44,784 nt of DNA from JBMOPD01 sp049323615 (GCA_049323615.1 JBMOPD010000056.1:1-44784), one strand, 5' to 3'. Shown: positions 22,712-31,179, counted from the stretch's first letter. Translations and numbers: made by a program. The notes: generated by a model not told the origin, from the letters alone.

Positions 22712-25366
22712 TTAAAACATGACAACAATGTGAATCACTTTAAGTTCATTGTCAAGGGTGAGTTCAACATCCATGCTTTTATTTAACCCACCCAGGCCGA
22801 GGACCGCATTGCCCTTTTTCACTGTTACATTGTTAGCAAGCTTATAAGACCTTTCCCTGCCATCAATTTCTTTAATCATGATGGACTTAGTTCCCGCGGT
22901 TTGTATCAGGGTAACCTTTCCCCGAACGGTGTAAAGCCCCAGTATGTCAATCCTGGTTACCCGGTCCTTGCTGTCCAGCACCAGACCGACGCGCATGCCT
23001 TCAAAGATATAGTCAAGTTCACGCCCGCTGTCATTTTCCCTAACCACAACGCTGCGATCAATATCATAAGTTTCTTCCTGCCCGTCACTCTTTACGATAC
23101 CTATTTTTCCCGATCCCCACCTTGGTATTAACTTAACCTTTCCTTCCTCTCTCCTTATATCAATAATATCAATTCCGCTCACATCACCGCGGTCATCAAG
23201 AGTAAGCCTGACCCGCATGCCTTTGGCGATGTCTCCCAGGTTACGCGAAGTACCCCCATATACGACTGGGACCATGTCACCCAGATAATGTGCTTCTTTT
23301 AATCCGCCGCTCCCTTCTATTTCGATCTTTTTGATACCAAAGTCCCTAATATAGGTTACTTCACCCTCCACAGCCAGCTGGGTCAGAACTTCAATATTTG
23401 CCACGCGACCATTATTATCGAAGTTAACCATTACATTCATACCGTTTTTCAGGTGTTCCAGATTAAATGATCTGCCCGCTTCCCTCACCACAACGCCATT
23501 AGCCAGGTAATAGTCCCGCTCCTGCCTCTCTTTATCCCTTAACTTAATTTTCTTTACTCCCGATGTCTGAATAGCTGAGATTGTGCCTGTAATGCTATGT
23601 ATCTCAATGATTTCAACACCTGTCACCTTACCGAGGTAATTTAGGGACAGCTTCACCCGCATACCTTCTTCTATGAAGCCAAAACTGTGCTTCTTAATTC
23701 CTTCCCTAACGTCCGGATTGCTATCCACATAGCAGATTTCTTCCCGGTTGCTGTCGGTCTTTATTATAATCCACCTGGTGCCGGTCTTCCGGATGCCTGT
23801 AACCCTTCCTATTACCGTCGATAAATCAACCTTTTCAATACCAATGACCCGGTCATCATCCCCCAGAGATAGCATGACATCCGCGCCTGCTCTGAGATCT
23901 TTTAATTCAACCGTTCTATTTTCCGCTTTAACCGTTACGCCCTCCGCTATGTAGTAAGTTTTGCTCTGACCGGTCCTGTCCTTGATGGTAATCCGGTCCG
24001 TCCCCTCGGTTTGGACTTTGTCCACCTTTCCATACACACTGGACAGGTCGATTATTTCAATCCCGGTGACGCGGTTGCCGGTATCAAGTAGCAGCCTGAC
24101 GTCCGTACCTTTTTTAATATCCTCCAACCGGAGCGTCTGGTTGACGCTTTCAACCGCCATATTATCCGCCAGATAAAAGGTTTGCCTTTTACCGTTCTCC
24201 ACGACGGTTATTTTTTTATTTCCGGAAAATTCTATGCTTTCTACCTTACCCTGCAGGTCCCTCCCCGAGCTTTTATACAGCTTGATTTCCCTGACATTGT
24301 AGTTGTTGCTAAGGACAATTTCTGCATTCAGGCCCACTTCTATTTCCTCTATATCCGTTTCAGCACCGTGTACATCGAGTATCCTGGCCTTATTAATAAT
24401 ATCATATATAGCGGTTTTACCGTCTTCGTCCTTTATGACGATGGACGTTGACTTAACCTCCTTCACCTTGCCGAAAACCTTGGGAACACCATCCAGAATA
24501 TGTACCTCTGTTACCGTTGACCCTACTTTAAACAGTTCGACCGGCAATCCCTTCTGCAATGATCCGTAAGTGGATCTGCTTCCGTTTATCAACAGAGACA
24601 CTTTGTCCGGCTGGATTTTTACCACGGAACCAAAATCAAGATGAACAGTAAAATAGTCCGGGTATTTATTTACCACGTACCCCTTGGCGCCTGTAAGCTC
24701 CCTGTGATCTCCCGTATACTGCCGGCCGGACAAAGAGGGAATTTTCCCGCTATCAATGAGCCTTGCCAGGATGGCCGCCATTTCGGCCCTAGTTAAATTT
24801 CCTGAAGGATTTAAATGATTCCCGGGAAAACCTTTTATTATTCCCGCTTCCACAACTCCAGCCAGCATATCCCTCTGGGAGGTAGAAATACTTTCTGTAT
24901 CAGCGAAATTCAGATTAGCACCGCTCCCTGTTAGATTCAGGGCTTGGGCCAGCCACAAGAAAATTTCCATACGGGTGGACGGTTCATTGAACTTTATGCC
25001 GGAAATATCGGCTTTGGCAATCAACCCTTTATTTGCAGCATAAACAACATAGATCCTAAAACCATCCCAGAGGTCTTCGGGAAATACAATTCCTTCTGTA
25101 GATGTATTTCCGAGATGCCTGTCCCATCCCATACTTCTTCCAATCACGGCCAACGCCTCAGCCCTGCTCATATACCGGTCGGGTAAAAACAGGTTACCCG
25201 GATAACCGCTCATAAGCCGATAAACCCTGCATTTTTCAATATCGCCTGCGGCCCAGTGGCTCCCGATATCCGCATATGTGCCGGAAGGCTCTCCGGAGGC
25301 GGCAGGTCCGCAGGAGAGGGCTACAACCACCAGCACCACCATCATTAAGAAGTTTCTTTTTCTCAT
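22712..25366 (-). CDS. SLH-domain surface protein with about eight beta-rich repeats
   Basis: An 884-aa exported protein from ATG 25366 (GAAGGAGGG seven bases upstream). The signal peptide is FLMMVVLVVVALSCGPAASG. Three S-layer homology domains fill residues about 25-215: YADIGSHWAAGDIEKC, then the segment ending TRMEIFLWLAQAL, then FADTESIS through LTRAEMAAILARLID. From about 225 to the end, roughly eight units of 75-80 residues follow, each beginning like VYGKV or VRGKV, passing through YYLANGV-type and GMRVRLTLD-type strands and ending in VTGIEIIDL. The SLH part should bind pyruvylated cell-wall polymer and the repeats extend outward. The repeat family is unidentified. Confidence 0.82.
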   Translation of the reverse strand: MRKRNFLMMVVLVVVALSCGPAASGEPSGTYADIGSHWAAGDIEKCRVYRLMSGYPGNLFLPDRYMSRAEALAVIGRSMGWDRHLGNTSTEGIVFPEDLWDGFRIYVVYAANKGLIAKADISGIKFNEPSTRMEIFLWLAQALNLTGSGANLNFADTESISTSQRDMLAGVVEAGIIKGFPGNHLNPSGNLTRAEMAAILARLIDSGKIPSLSGRQYTGDHRELTGAKGYVVNKYPDYFTVHLDFGSVVKIQPDKVSLLINGSRSTYGSLQKGLPVELFKVGSTVTEVHILDGVPKVFGKVKEVKSTSIVIKDEDGKTAIYDIINKARILDVHGAETDIEEIEVGLNAEIVLSNNYNVREIKLYKSSGRDLQGKVESIEFSGNKKITVVENGKRQTFYLADNMAVESVNQTLRLEDIKKGTDVRLLLDTGNRVTGIEIIDLSSVYGKVDKVQTEGTDRITIKDRTGQSKTYYIAEGVTVKAENRTVELKDLRAGADVMLSLGDDDRVIGIEKVDLSTVIGRVTGIRKTGTRWIIIKTDSNREEICYVDSNPDVREGIKKHSFGFIEEGMRVKLSLNYLGKVTGVEIIEIHSITGTISAIQTSGVKKIKLRDKERQERDYYLANGVVVREAGRSFNLEHLKNGMNVMVNFDNNGRVANIEVLTQLAVEGEVTYIRDFGIKKIEIEGSGGLKEAHYLGDMVPVVYGGTSRNLGDIAKGMRVRLTLDDRGDVSGIDIIDIRREEGKVKLIPRWGSGKIGIVKSDGQEETYDIDRSVVVRENDSGRELDYIFEGMRVGLVLDSKDRVTRIDILGLYTVRGKVTLIQTAGTKSIMIKEIDGRERSYKLANNVTVKKGNAVLGLGGLNKSMDVELTLDNELKVIHIVVMF

Positions 25367-25480
25367 CAGAGGCCCTCCTTCGCCCGGTTCACACAAATAG
25401 ATACCGAACATTATAAAATTTGGGTTTTGTTATAGTATAAAAATACTACAGTTTACCAGCTTTTCCTTTCTTCTGCCTAA

Positions 25481-25512
25481 AAAAAGGAACCTCCCGTAGG
25501 AGGTTCCTTTTT
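25481..25512. terminator. perfect bidirectional terminator
   Basis: A 14-base perfect stem with loop CGTA. The arms are AAAAAGGAACCTCC and its complement, ending in T5. It follows the stop of the minus-strand surface-protein gene by about 15 bases. The A and T tracts at both ends would also stop transcription from the left. Confidence 0.92.
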
Positions 25513-25526
25513 GTACGACCAACCGG

Positions 25527-27836
25527 TTAGTTAATGGTTGCGGTTTGGGTTGCATCATCCCAGCCTACGCTGGCGCCGAATACCTGGGCCACGAAGCGGA
25601 TCGGGAGGCAGGTGCGGTCGTTGCTGATTTCAGGAGCAACGTCCATTGTGATGGGCATTCCGTTCACCATCAGGATGTTGCTGCCGATGGTCAACTGGAC
25701 AATGGTGTTGCCCTTAATCAGGGTAACCTTTTGGGTCGCCTGATCCCACAGCATGTTGGCATCCGCTATACCCAGGGCATAGCCGACGTACCTGAGCGGC
25801 AGGTAGGTGCGGTCTCCCTTGATGTACGGGGCGACTTCCATGGTCTGCTCAACGCCGTTGAGCTTGAAGGTGGTGCTGCCGATTACGAACGCAGCGCTGG
25901 CCTTGGTGTCGCCGGGGGCCGGAGTGATAATCGTCCCTACCGGTACGGCTGCAACAGCACCGGTGGCCGGGAACAGACCGGCAGGGCCGACACTATAAGC
26001 TTTTGCCACACCGCCAATGGTCATGTCAGTGCTCTTGTACGCAGTGTTGCTCTCCAGCACGGCGTCGCCAAGCACGGCTACCTTGAGATCGCCCTCTGCA
26101 ACGGTGCGGTCCACGCTTACGTAAATGTCGCTGACCTTGATGGAGCTGGCCTCGTTGCTGTCGTTGTCAACGGGGATTACCAAGTATTGGTAGTAGTCGG
26201 TCGGTTGTGTAGTGCCTATAGTTTTGGCCCTTCTGATTTGAGCGTTATCAAACTTGAGGTCGCCGGATGTAACTTCCACTTTGGGCAGTTTGGAAAACTC
26301 GCAGCCCGCAGGCACCTTCAGCACAAGGCTCTTTCCGTCCTTAATGGCGCCGGCTTTTTGCTCGGTGATGGTAATATCGCCGACTTTCTGGGATCCAACA
26401 CCAATTTTAACCTCGGTCTTAGAATCGGCAGTCGCAGTAATGGGCATTGCAACCTTGGCAATTGCAAATTCCCCTTCCACGCCGGCGGTGCCAGTAACTT
26501 TTACCTTGAGGTCGCCGGGGGCCATAACGTCAAGTGCTACTTCAAAATCTTCAAGCTCGAGTTCTGCGGCGCTGGTGCTTGGTCCTCCGCTAACAGTATA
26601 CTTCAGCACGTTGCCTTCGGACCCGGCCACACTGGTAAAGTTCAAGGTAACGCCACCGTCGGTAACACTGCTGGGAGCCTTGGTCCACCTTGCATTGGAG
26701 GGCAGTTCAAGTTTGATATAGCGGTTCGCGATAAGGCTACCCTTTATTGCTTCATCAATCTGGATGTTGCTTACTTCCTGCTCTATTTTACCGGCGTAAA
26801 CGGTTGGGAGATCGTCAGCGTCAACCGCATAAGCCTTGGCGCTGTAATCACCGTAGGTCCCTACAACAAGAGTGCTGGGAGATACGGTGCTTTCGCCCTT
26901 GATCTTCATTTCAATGTCACCGGCCGTTACATCGGTTTCGTCGGTAACTTCGAATCTCAAAGTAACCTCGAAGCAGGTGGCAGCGGTTGTGGACTTAGCG
27001 CCCGGGTTAAAGCTAAGCTCCTCCTTGTCAACAGAGAAGTCATCTTTTGTAATACCCAGGTCTTGACCCCAAATAGGCTGGGTGCTGACAAAAGCATTGT
27101 CTGTCGTTACCCACTCGTAGCCATCAGGCAGGATGAACTTCAGGCTGTCGGCCTCATTTTTCAGCGCTCCGGTAACATTCTCTTTAATGCGTAATTTTAC
27201 ATCGAATGTTGCGTTACCGGTTGTGGTGTCCACAGCGGATACAGTTACCTCTCCGCCGGTGGTCTTACCGATAACCACGGAGCCGCTGCTGAAGGGAGAA
27301 CCATTGGGAGCGTCAATTTTAACGGTGATATCGCCATCGTATGCCGGAACGTATATCTTCCTAAAGTCAAGGTAGAAGATACAATCATCGCCGTGGTCAC
27401 TAGCCCAATTGTAGCTCACCTTAAATTCGTTCTCACTGACTTTTGAGATGGTAAAGTCGTCGATACCAAATTTTGAGGGGTCACCACCGGCAGCGGTGAG
27501 CACAACATACTTATCGGCACCGGCAGCAAGGCCGAGGTACACGTCATTAGCATCGACGCCAACTACAACCTGGTTGTAGGTTACTCCTTCATCCTTTGGG
27601 TAGTATTTAAAGTCCGTAGGCAGTTGGAAGAAGAGATCGGCGTTCCCGCCAATGTCACCGGAATCAAATTCCACCTTGAGTTTGCCAAGCTGCGCGTAAG
27701 CCTCGTCACTGACAGTGGGAGCGCTTAAGGCGCTGTAGGTGCCAGCTGCGGCGGCCGGAGCGGCCATGGGCAGCAGCATGGCGCACAGCAGAGACAGGGT
27801 CAGCAGGATGGAAACTAATTTCCTGTTTCTTTTCAA
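25527..27836 (-). CDS. secreted surface protein with C-terminal copper amine oxidase-like (stalk) domain
   Basis: A 769-aa exported protein. The signal peptide is KLVSILLTLSLLCAMLLPMAAPAAAAG. Residues about 35-630 are beta-rich with several repeated segments (for example AGDIEMKIKGES, PGDLKVKVTGTAG, EGDLKVAVLGDA), like an S-layer or adhesive protein. Residues about 645-769 hold two copies of the copper amine oxidase N-terminal-like motif (DRTYLPLRYVGYALG and DRTCLPIRFVAQVFGASVGWD). In this clade such domains are used for cell-wall attachment, not oxidation. The start is TTG with AAGGAGG upstream, and a strong terminator follows. Codon use is regular and GC-balanced, suggesting high expression. 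Confidence 0.82.
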   Translation of the reverse strand: MKRNRKLVSILLTLSLLCAMLLPMAAPAAAAGTYSALSAPTVSDEAYAQLGKLKVEFDSGDIGGNADLFFQLPTDFKYYPKDEGVTYNQVVVGVDANDVYLGLAAGADKYVVLTAAGGDPSKFGIDDFTISKVSENEFKVSYNWASDHGDDCIFYLDFRKIYVPAYDGDITVKIDAPNGSPFSSGSVVIGKTTGGEVTVSAVDTTTGNATFDVKLRIKENVTGALKNEADSLKFILPDGYEWVTTDNAFVSTQPIWGQDLGITKDDFSVDKEELSFNPGAKSTTAATCFEVTLRFEVTDETDVTAGDIEMKIKGESTVSPSTLVVGTYGDYSAKAYAVDADDLPTVYAGKIEQEVSNIQIDEAIKGSLIANRYIKLELPSNARWTKAPSSVTDGGVTLNFTSVAGSEGNVLKYTVSGGPSTSAAELELEDFEVALDVMAPGDLKVKVTGTAGVEGEFAIAKVAMPITATADSKTEVKIGVGSQKVGDITITEQKAGAIKDGKSLVLKVPAGCEFSKLPKVEVTSGDLKFDNAQIRRAKTIGTTQPTDYYQYLVIPVDNDSNEASSIKVSDIYVSVDRTVAEGDLKVAVLGDAVLESNTAYKSTDMTIGGVAKAYSVGPAGLFPATGAVAAVPVGTIITPAPGDTKASAAFVIGSTTFKLNGVEQTMEVAPYIKGDRTYLPLRYVGYALGIADANMLWDQATQKVTLIKGNTIVQLTIGSNILMVNGMPITMDVAPEISNDRTCLPIRFVAQVFGASVGWDDATQTATIN

Positions 27837-28221
27837 GCCTTTTTTCCTCCTTAAAGTTTACTCTCGAATATGTTCTTTTTGCCGCGGGTACCTTTTCTAT
27901 TTTCCGGTATGCCGTCGGCGGTTTTAACCATCCCCCCTCATTAATACTGAGTCTTTCATCGGGTGCTGTGTTTGGGGCCACGATGCCTGCTGCGTCTGGG
28001 GTGCGTTTGCACCCGGCCAACCGGTCAACTGGCGGGATATGGCCAAAATGGTATATTCTACACCGGAAGCCATATTCCTGCCGGAATGGGAATGTTTCTC
28101 CCGATTCCCTGTTTCGTTAGACAACCGGTTGGGGGGGAAAGTTCCACCCTTAAAAAATTTTTTTATTAGCCACAGAGGCCACAGAGAACACAGAGGAGAG
28201 GGCACAGAGTTAAGAAATCGC
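27837..28221. other. leader region of the surface protein, followed by CACAGAG repeats
   Basis: A long stretch without an assured gene. On the minus strand the last 300 bases before the surface-protein start can fold (for example GGGTGC/GCACCC around AAAC near 28000-28013), so a long 5' leader is possible; it does not match a riboswitch consensus I know. Four copies of CACAGAG (28171, 28180, 28189, 28203) lie at 28171-28209, next to the broken GxxExxY gene. Open frames here look like chance. Confidence 0.4.
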
Positions 28222-28338
28222 TTAGCCCCAGGGAACACAGACATTTTTTGATTGAATAAGATCAACAATATTGTTAAAATTAGGCAACAATTATTTTCTA
28301 ATACATTTTTTTATAATCTCTGTGTTCCCTGGGGCTAA
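28222..28338. repeat. 20-bp perfect inverted repeat upstream of the GxxExxY gene
   Basis: TTAGCCCCAGGGAACACAGA (28222-28241) is repeated in reverse complement at 28319-28338, leaving a 77-base AT-rich loop. With the CACAGAG copies to its left it forms the boundary commonly seen around GxxExxY genes. It could be an attachment or mobility signal. Confidence 0.75.
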
Positions 28339-28369
28339 ACAAACCTGTTTTATTGGGGAGAGTTTTGTT

Positions 28370-28635
28370 GTGGATGACTTAACGGAGAGGGTTATCGGGG
28401 CGGCAATAGAGGTTCACCGTATACTGGGTCCCGGATTGCTGGAATCAATATACGAAGAGGCTTTATGCGCAGAGTTATCTTTACGCAACATTTCATATGA
28501 ACAGCAAAAAGAAGTAGATATCATTTATAAAGGAAAGATTATAAAGGGACAAAGGCCACGGGATTAAAAAGGGCTCTCCTAATAAATTTCTCTGTAAAGC
28601 GTCTTATTGACGGAGTAAAAAGACTGTCGTTATGA
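28370..28635 (+). pseudogene. GxxExxY-family gene with internal deletion and frameshift
   Basis: The start is GTG at 28370 with GGGGAG upstream. The frame opens normally with the family motif: DDLTERVIGAAIEVHRILGP, then GLLESIYEEALCAELSLR, then KEVDIIYKGKIIKG. It then stops at 28567 after 66 codons, although family members have about 125. In another frame the end of the same protein follows directly: ATGLKRALLINFSVKRLIDG and VKRLSL, stopping at 28635. About 45 internal residues, including the core GFRADLIVEDKVIVELK-type segment, are missing. This is a deletion that joined the two ends out of frame, so the gene is inactive. Confidence 0.85.
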
Positions 28636-28910
28636 TTTCTGCGCCCCAAATTAAGGTCTTGATGTTCCCTCCCGGAATTTTTAAATTGAAAACAAGTGAA
28701 GACCTGCGCGTTGACTGCTTTTCGACCCTGTGCGTGATCCTGCCGACATAGCGAAGAAGGCAATAGTTTGTTCTATGTACAGAGGTTTACGGACTGACGT
28801 CCCAGTTCCGTAATCCTACTTCTTCGGCTGAATTTACTTTTTTTAACAGTAAGATTCCGGAAGGAAAGTTTCCTCATTAAATCGAATTTTTATCCCAAGA
28901 AAATAAAAAT
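28636..28910. other. intergenic region with a nested hairpin element
   Basis: No gene is supported. CGAAGAAG (28752-28759) pairs with CTTCTTCG (28819-28826). Inside it TTACGG (28787-28792) pairs with CCGTAA (28808-28813), extended by CTG/CAG. An alternative pairing joins ACATAG and CTATGT. Seven T follow at 28838-28844. This could be a small structured RNA, a terminator-like element or the end of a vanished mobile element. I cannot name it. Confidence 0.45.
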
Positions 28911-28957
28911 CCGTGAAATTCCCCCCGGGCGGCCGGAACTTTCACGGTATTATTTTT
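28911..28957. terminator. terminator-like hairpin before the sigma gene
   Basis: CCGTGAAA (28911-28918) pairs with TTTCACGG (28940-28947), with TTCC/GGAA extending the stem. There is an A-rich tract to the left and TATTATTTTTGT to the right. It separates the upstream region from the sigma gene. Confidence 0.75.
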
Positions 28958-29006
28958 GTCTAAAAGGTGTCGGCGGGGTTGGGCCGGCTCCGGAGGAGTG
29001 TATCCT

Positions 29007-29663
29007 TTGGATCATCTGCGGCAGACGTCGAATAACAATATAATATCAGAGCTCATAAAGAGGTCCCAGCGGGGCGACACCGGGACCTTCGAGAAGCTGG
29101 TGACCATGTACCAGGGCAGGGTTTTCGGGCTGTGCCTGAAGCTCACCGGCAACCGGGACGACGCCGAGGACCTGGCCCAGGAGGTTTTCATCAAGGCCTT
29201 TCACTCCCTGAAGGGATTCCGGCTGGAGGCCGACTTCGGGACCTGGCTGCACCGCATCGCGGTGAACATGTACCTGAACATAAAGAAGAAGAACGCGCGG
29301 GCACCATACATATCCCTGGACGACCCCATATCCACCGAAACCGGAGAGATCAGCCGGGAAGTAGCGGACACCGGTGTATCCGGAGACCCCCTGGCCTCGC
29401 TGGAGGAAGTGGAGTTCCGGGGAATCGTCAGGCAGGCTCTGGGCCGGCTGACCGAGGAGCACCGGGCGGTGCTGGTGCTGAGGGACATGGAGGGATACTC
29501 CTACGAGGAGATTGCCAGGATTACCCAGTGCTCCCTGGGAACGGTGAAGTCGAGAATCAACCGGGCCAGGCAGGCGCTTAGAGAGCTTATGGGCAAGGAG
29601 CTTATGAGCAGTGAATTCGGGTCGGGAATCCAGAATCCAGAATCCAGAATCCAGAATAAATAA
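29007..29663 (+). CDS. ECF-type RNA polymerase sigma factor
   Basis: About 218 aa from TTG 29007, eight bases after GGAGGAG; earlier in-frame starts are inside or before the site. Region 2 covers residues about 15-85 (DDAEDLAQEVFIKAFHSLKG, then GTWLHRIAVNMYLN). Region 4 covers about 140-195 (RLTEEHRAVLVLRDMEGYSY, EEIARITQCSLGTVKSRINR). An anti-sigma gene follows after the inserted four-helix-bundle gene. The last dozen residues (SGIQNPESRIQNK) and the stop are encoded by a CAGAATC heptad array, so the native C-terminus has been replaced. It probably directs an envelope-stress regulon; no target promoter is evident here. Confidence 0.88.
   Translation: MDHLRQTSNNNIISELIKRSQRGDTGTFEKLVTMYQGRVFGLCLKLTGNRDDAEDLAQEVFIKAFHSLKGFRLEADFGTWLHRIAVNMYLNIKKKNARAPYISLDDPISTETGEISREVADTGVSGDPLASLEEVEFRGIVRQALGRLTEEHRAVLVLRDMEGYSYEEIARITQCSLGTVKSRINRARQALRELMGKELMSSEFGSGIQNPESRIQNK
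29626..29657 (+). repeat. CAGAATC heptad array, copy 1
   Basis: About four and a half units of the 7-base repeat CAGAATC in plus orientation. It overlaps the 3' end of the sigma gene and marks the left edge of the four-helix-bundle insert. Confidence 0.9.
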
Positions 29664-29749
29664 TGGCTTGAGGGAGCGCCTCCGGAGGTCGGGAAACCAG
29701 AATTTAAAAACCCGGAAACCAGAATGTACTAGCTGGGAGTTGGGTCAGA

Positions 29750-30115
29750 ATGCGGGAGCCGGCCAAGAGTTTTGAAGACCTGGTTGTATGGCAAAAAGCC
29801 CACCAGTTTGTTTTAGAGGCATATCGGTTCACTGCCAAGTTTCCTGACTCTGAACTATACGGTTTGACATCTCAATTGAGGCGGGCGGCAGTATCAGTCC
29901 CTGCAAACATCGCGGAAGGTTTTAAAAAGAAAGGCAAAGCAGACAAGGTTCGCTTTTTGAATATAGCCCAGGGCTCTCTGGAAGAGGCAAGATATTATTT
30001 AATACTAGCTAAAGACCTGGGTTACGGTGATACTTCACAACTAAACATTCTCCTTGAGGAAGTCAGTAAATTACTTGAAGCTTATGCGAATACTATTCTG
30101 GATTCTGGATTCTGA
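29750..30115 (+). CDS. four-helix-bundle protein (23S rRNA intervening-sequence family)
   Basis: A 121-aa protein with the full family pattern: SFEDLVVWQKAHQFVLEAYR near 7-26, LTSQLRRAAVSVPANIAEGF near 39-58, FLNIAQGSLEEARYYLILAK near 69-88. The family is best known from intervening sequences in bacterial 23S rRNA genes but is common elsewhere; its biochemical role is unknown. Here it lies between a sigma and an anti-sigma gene. Inverted CAGAATC-type arrays bound it, and its last residues (ILDSGF) are read from the right array. This looks like a small mobile or domesticated cassette. Confidence 0.88.
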   Translation: MREPAKSFEDLVVWQKAHQFVLEAYRFTAKFPDSELYGLTSQLRRAAVSVPANIAEGFKKKGKADKVRFLNIAQGSLEEARYYLILAKDLGYGDTSQLNILLEEVSKLLEAYANTILDSGF

Positions 30116-30128
30116 ATTCTGGATTCTG
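30095..30128 (-). repeat. CAGAATC heptad array, copy 2
   Basis: About five units (GATTCTG/AATTCTG on the plus strand) in minus orientation, the inverse of copy 1. It overlaps the end of the four-helix-bundle gene. GGGTCGGGA follows it (30129-30137) and also precedes copy 1 (29619-29627). Confidence 0.9.
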
Positions 30129-30147
30129 GGGTCGGGAGGTGAGGGTG

Positions 30148-31179
30148 ATGTCCGAACCGGAAAAAATGCCGGCAATTTGCAGTGAAACAAGGGAAATGTT
30201 TTCTTCCTTGCTGGACGGTGAACCGGCCGGTGAGGACGGCGCCCGCCTGACCGAACACATCCTGGTTTGTGATCCCTGCAGGCAGGAATTTGAATTGTGG
30301 AAGAGAATATCCGAAGCCCTCAGGAATGAAACAGTAAGTGAGGAGCCCTCACCTGGCTTCTGCGCCGGGGTGATGAGCCGGCTTAACCGGGAGGCCGGGC
30401 CCGGGCGAGGGCTGCTCCACACTTGGCGCGTGCCCGCGGCGGCCGCGGCGGCCGCGGCGATGCTGTTCGCCGGCTCCTGGGGCGTCACAGTCGCCCTCAA
30501 GCCAGACAAGCCGCCGGCGGCAGTGGTCATACATGAGGAGCAGGCCGGGGAAAATACACCCGGCGGGCAGGATAGCGGCACAAAGCCGGAAAAAGCAGTT
30601 CAGCCGGATGGTGCGGGCAGGAGCGACACTGCCGGCGTACCGGCGGACCGGCCGAAGGCGGACCAGCCAAAGAATAATAATGACGGGGCCGGGCAGCCCG
30701 TATCAACGGAAGCCGTCCAGCCGGTGGAACAATTCAGGCTGCTGGAAAACTCCCACGGGGATATACCGAGTACCATACTGAAGCTTTCGGTCACCAACAC
30801 CGGGGACGCCCAAAACTACGCCCTGGCCCTGGCGGCCAACACGGGCGGCGGCGGGCAGGTGCTTGACACCCAGAAAAAGGGTGCAGGCGACCTGGTCATC
30901 ATGCGGCTGACAGTCCCCCGGGACCGCGGAAAAGGCCTGGTTTCCCAGTTGTCCGGCCTTGGCGGGGTAATCAGCAGGGTTGATGAAAGGAAGAGTATTA
31001 CCGATGACTACAACCAGGCCGTGAGCAGGCTCAACGAGATCCGGGCCAGGGTTGCCTCGGGTGTGGCCCCCGATGAGGAAAAACGGCTGGAAGCCGAGGC
31101 GTCGGTCCTGAAGAGGAACATTGAGCAGTGGGGCAAAGAATCAAAAGAGTATGTTGTTATATTGTGGCTGGAGCACTGA
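30148..31179 (+). CDS. transmembrane anti-sigma factor with zf-HC2 and DUF4349-like domains
   Basis: A 343-aa protein from ATG 30148 with GGAGGTGA just upstream. An N-terminal anti-sigma zinc finger lies at residues about 8-50 (MFSSLLDGEPA, then EHILVCDPCRQEFELW with HxxxCxxC). One transmembrane helix follows near 93-115 (VPAAAAAAAAMLFAGSWGV). A disordered, charged Pro/Gly-rich linker leads to a DUF4349-like extracellular domain from about 205, with a coiled coil (YNQAVSRLNEIRARVASG, EEKRLEAEASVLKRNIEQ) and EYVVILWLEH at the end. It would hold the sigma factor at the membrane until an outside signal. It was probably directly coupled to the sigma gene before the cassette arrived. Confidence 0.85.
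   Translation: MSEPEKMPAICSETREMFSSLLDGEPAGEDGARLTEHILVCDPCRQEFELWKRISEALRNETVSEEPSPGFCAGVMSRLNREAGPGRGLLHTWRVPAAAAAAAAMLFAGSWGVTVALKPDKPPAAVVIHEEQAGENTPGGQDSGTKPEKAVQPDGAGRSDTAGVPADRPKADQPKNNNDGAGQPVSTEAVQPVEQFRLLENSHGDIPSTILKLSVTNTGDAQNYALALAANTGGGGQVLDTQKKGAGDLVIMRLTVPRDRGKGLVSQLSGLGGVISRVDERKSITDDYNQAVSRLNEIRARVASGVAPDEEKRLEAEASVLKRNIEQWGKESKEYVVILWLEH

Noticed and set aside
25545..27194. A 549-codon plus-strand frame opposite the copper-amine-oxidase-like surface protein
   Set aside because: It is the antisense shadow of a gene with strong codon bias; it has no ribosome binding site, signal peptide or recognisable domain, while the minus-strand protein has all of these.
27963..28020. 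Possible cyclic-di-GMP riboswitch in the leader of the surface-protein gene (minus strand)
   Set aside because: GCAAA and GACGCA stretches recall the GEMM consensus, but the paired core GGCAAACC and GACGCAAAGCC is not present.
28171..28209. CRISPR-like short repeats (CACAGAG)
   Set aside because: The units are 7 bases with spacings of 9-14 bases and no spacers of constant length; they are simple clustered repeats.
28539..28763. A 74-codon minus-strand frame downstream of the GxxExxY gene
   Set aside because: It runs antisense through the broken gene's 3' end, has no ribosome binding site and no recognisable motif.
29626..29657. Heptad arrays as a CRISPR or phase-variation tract
   Set aside because: Units are directly adjacent with no spacers. 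The arrays lie at gene ends, not in promoters or 5' coding regions, so CRISPR is excluded and phase variation is unlikely.
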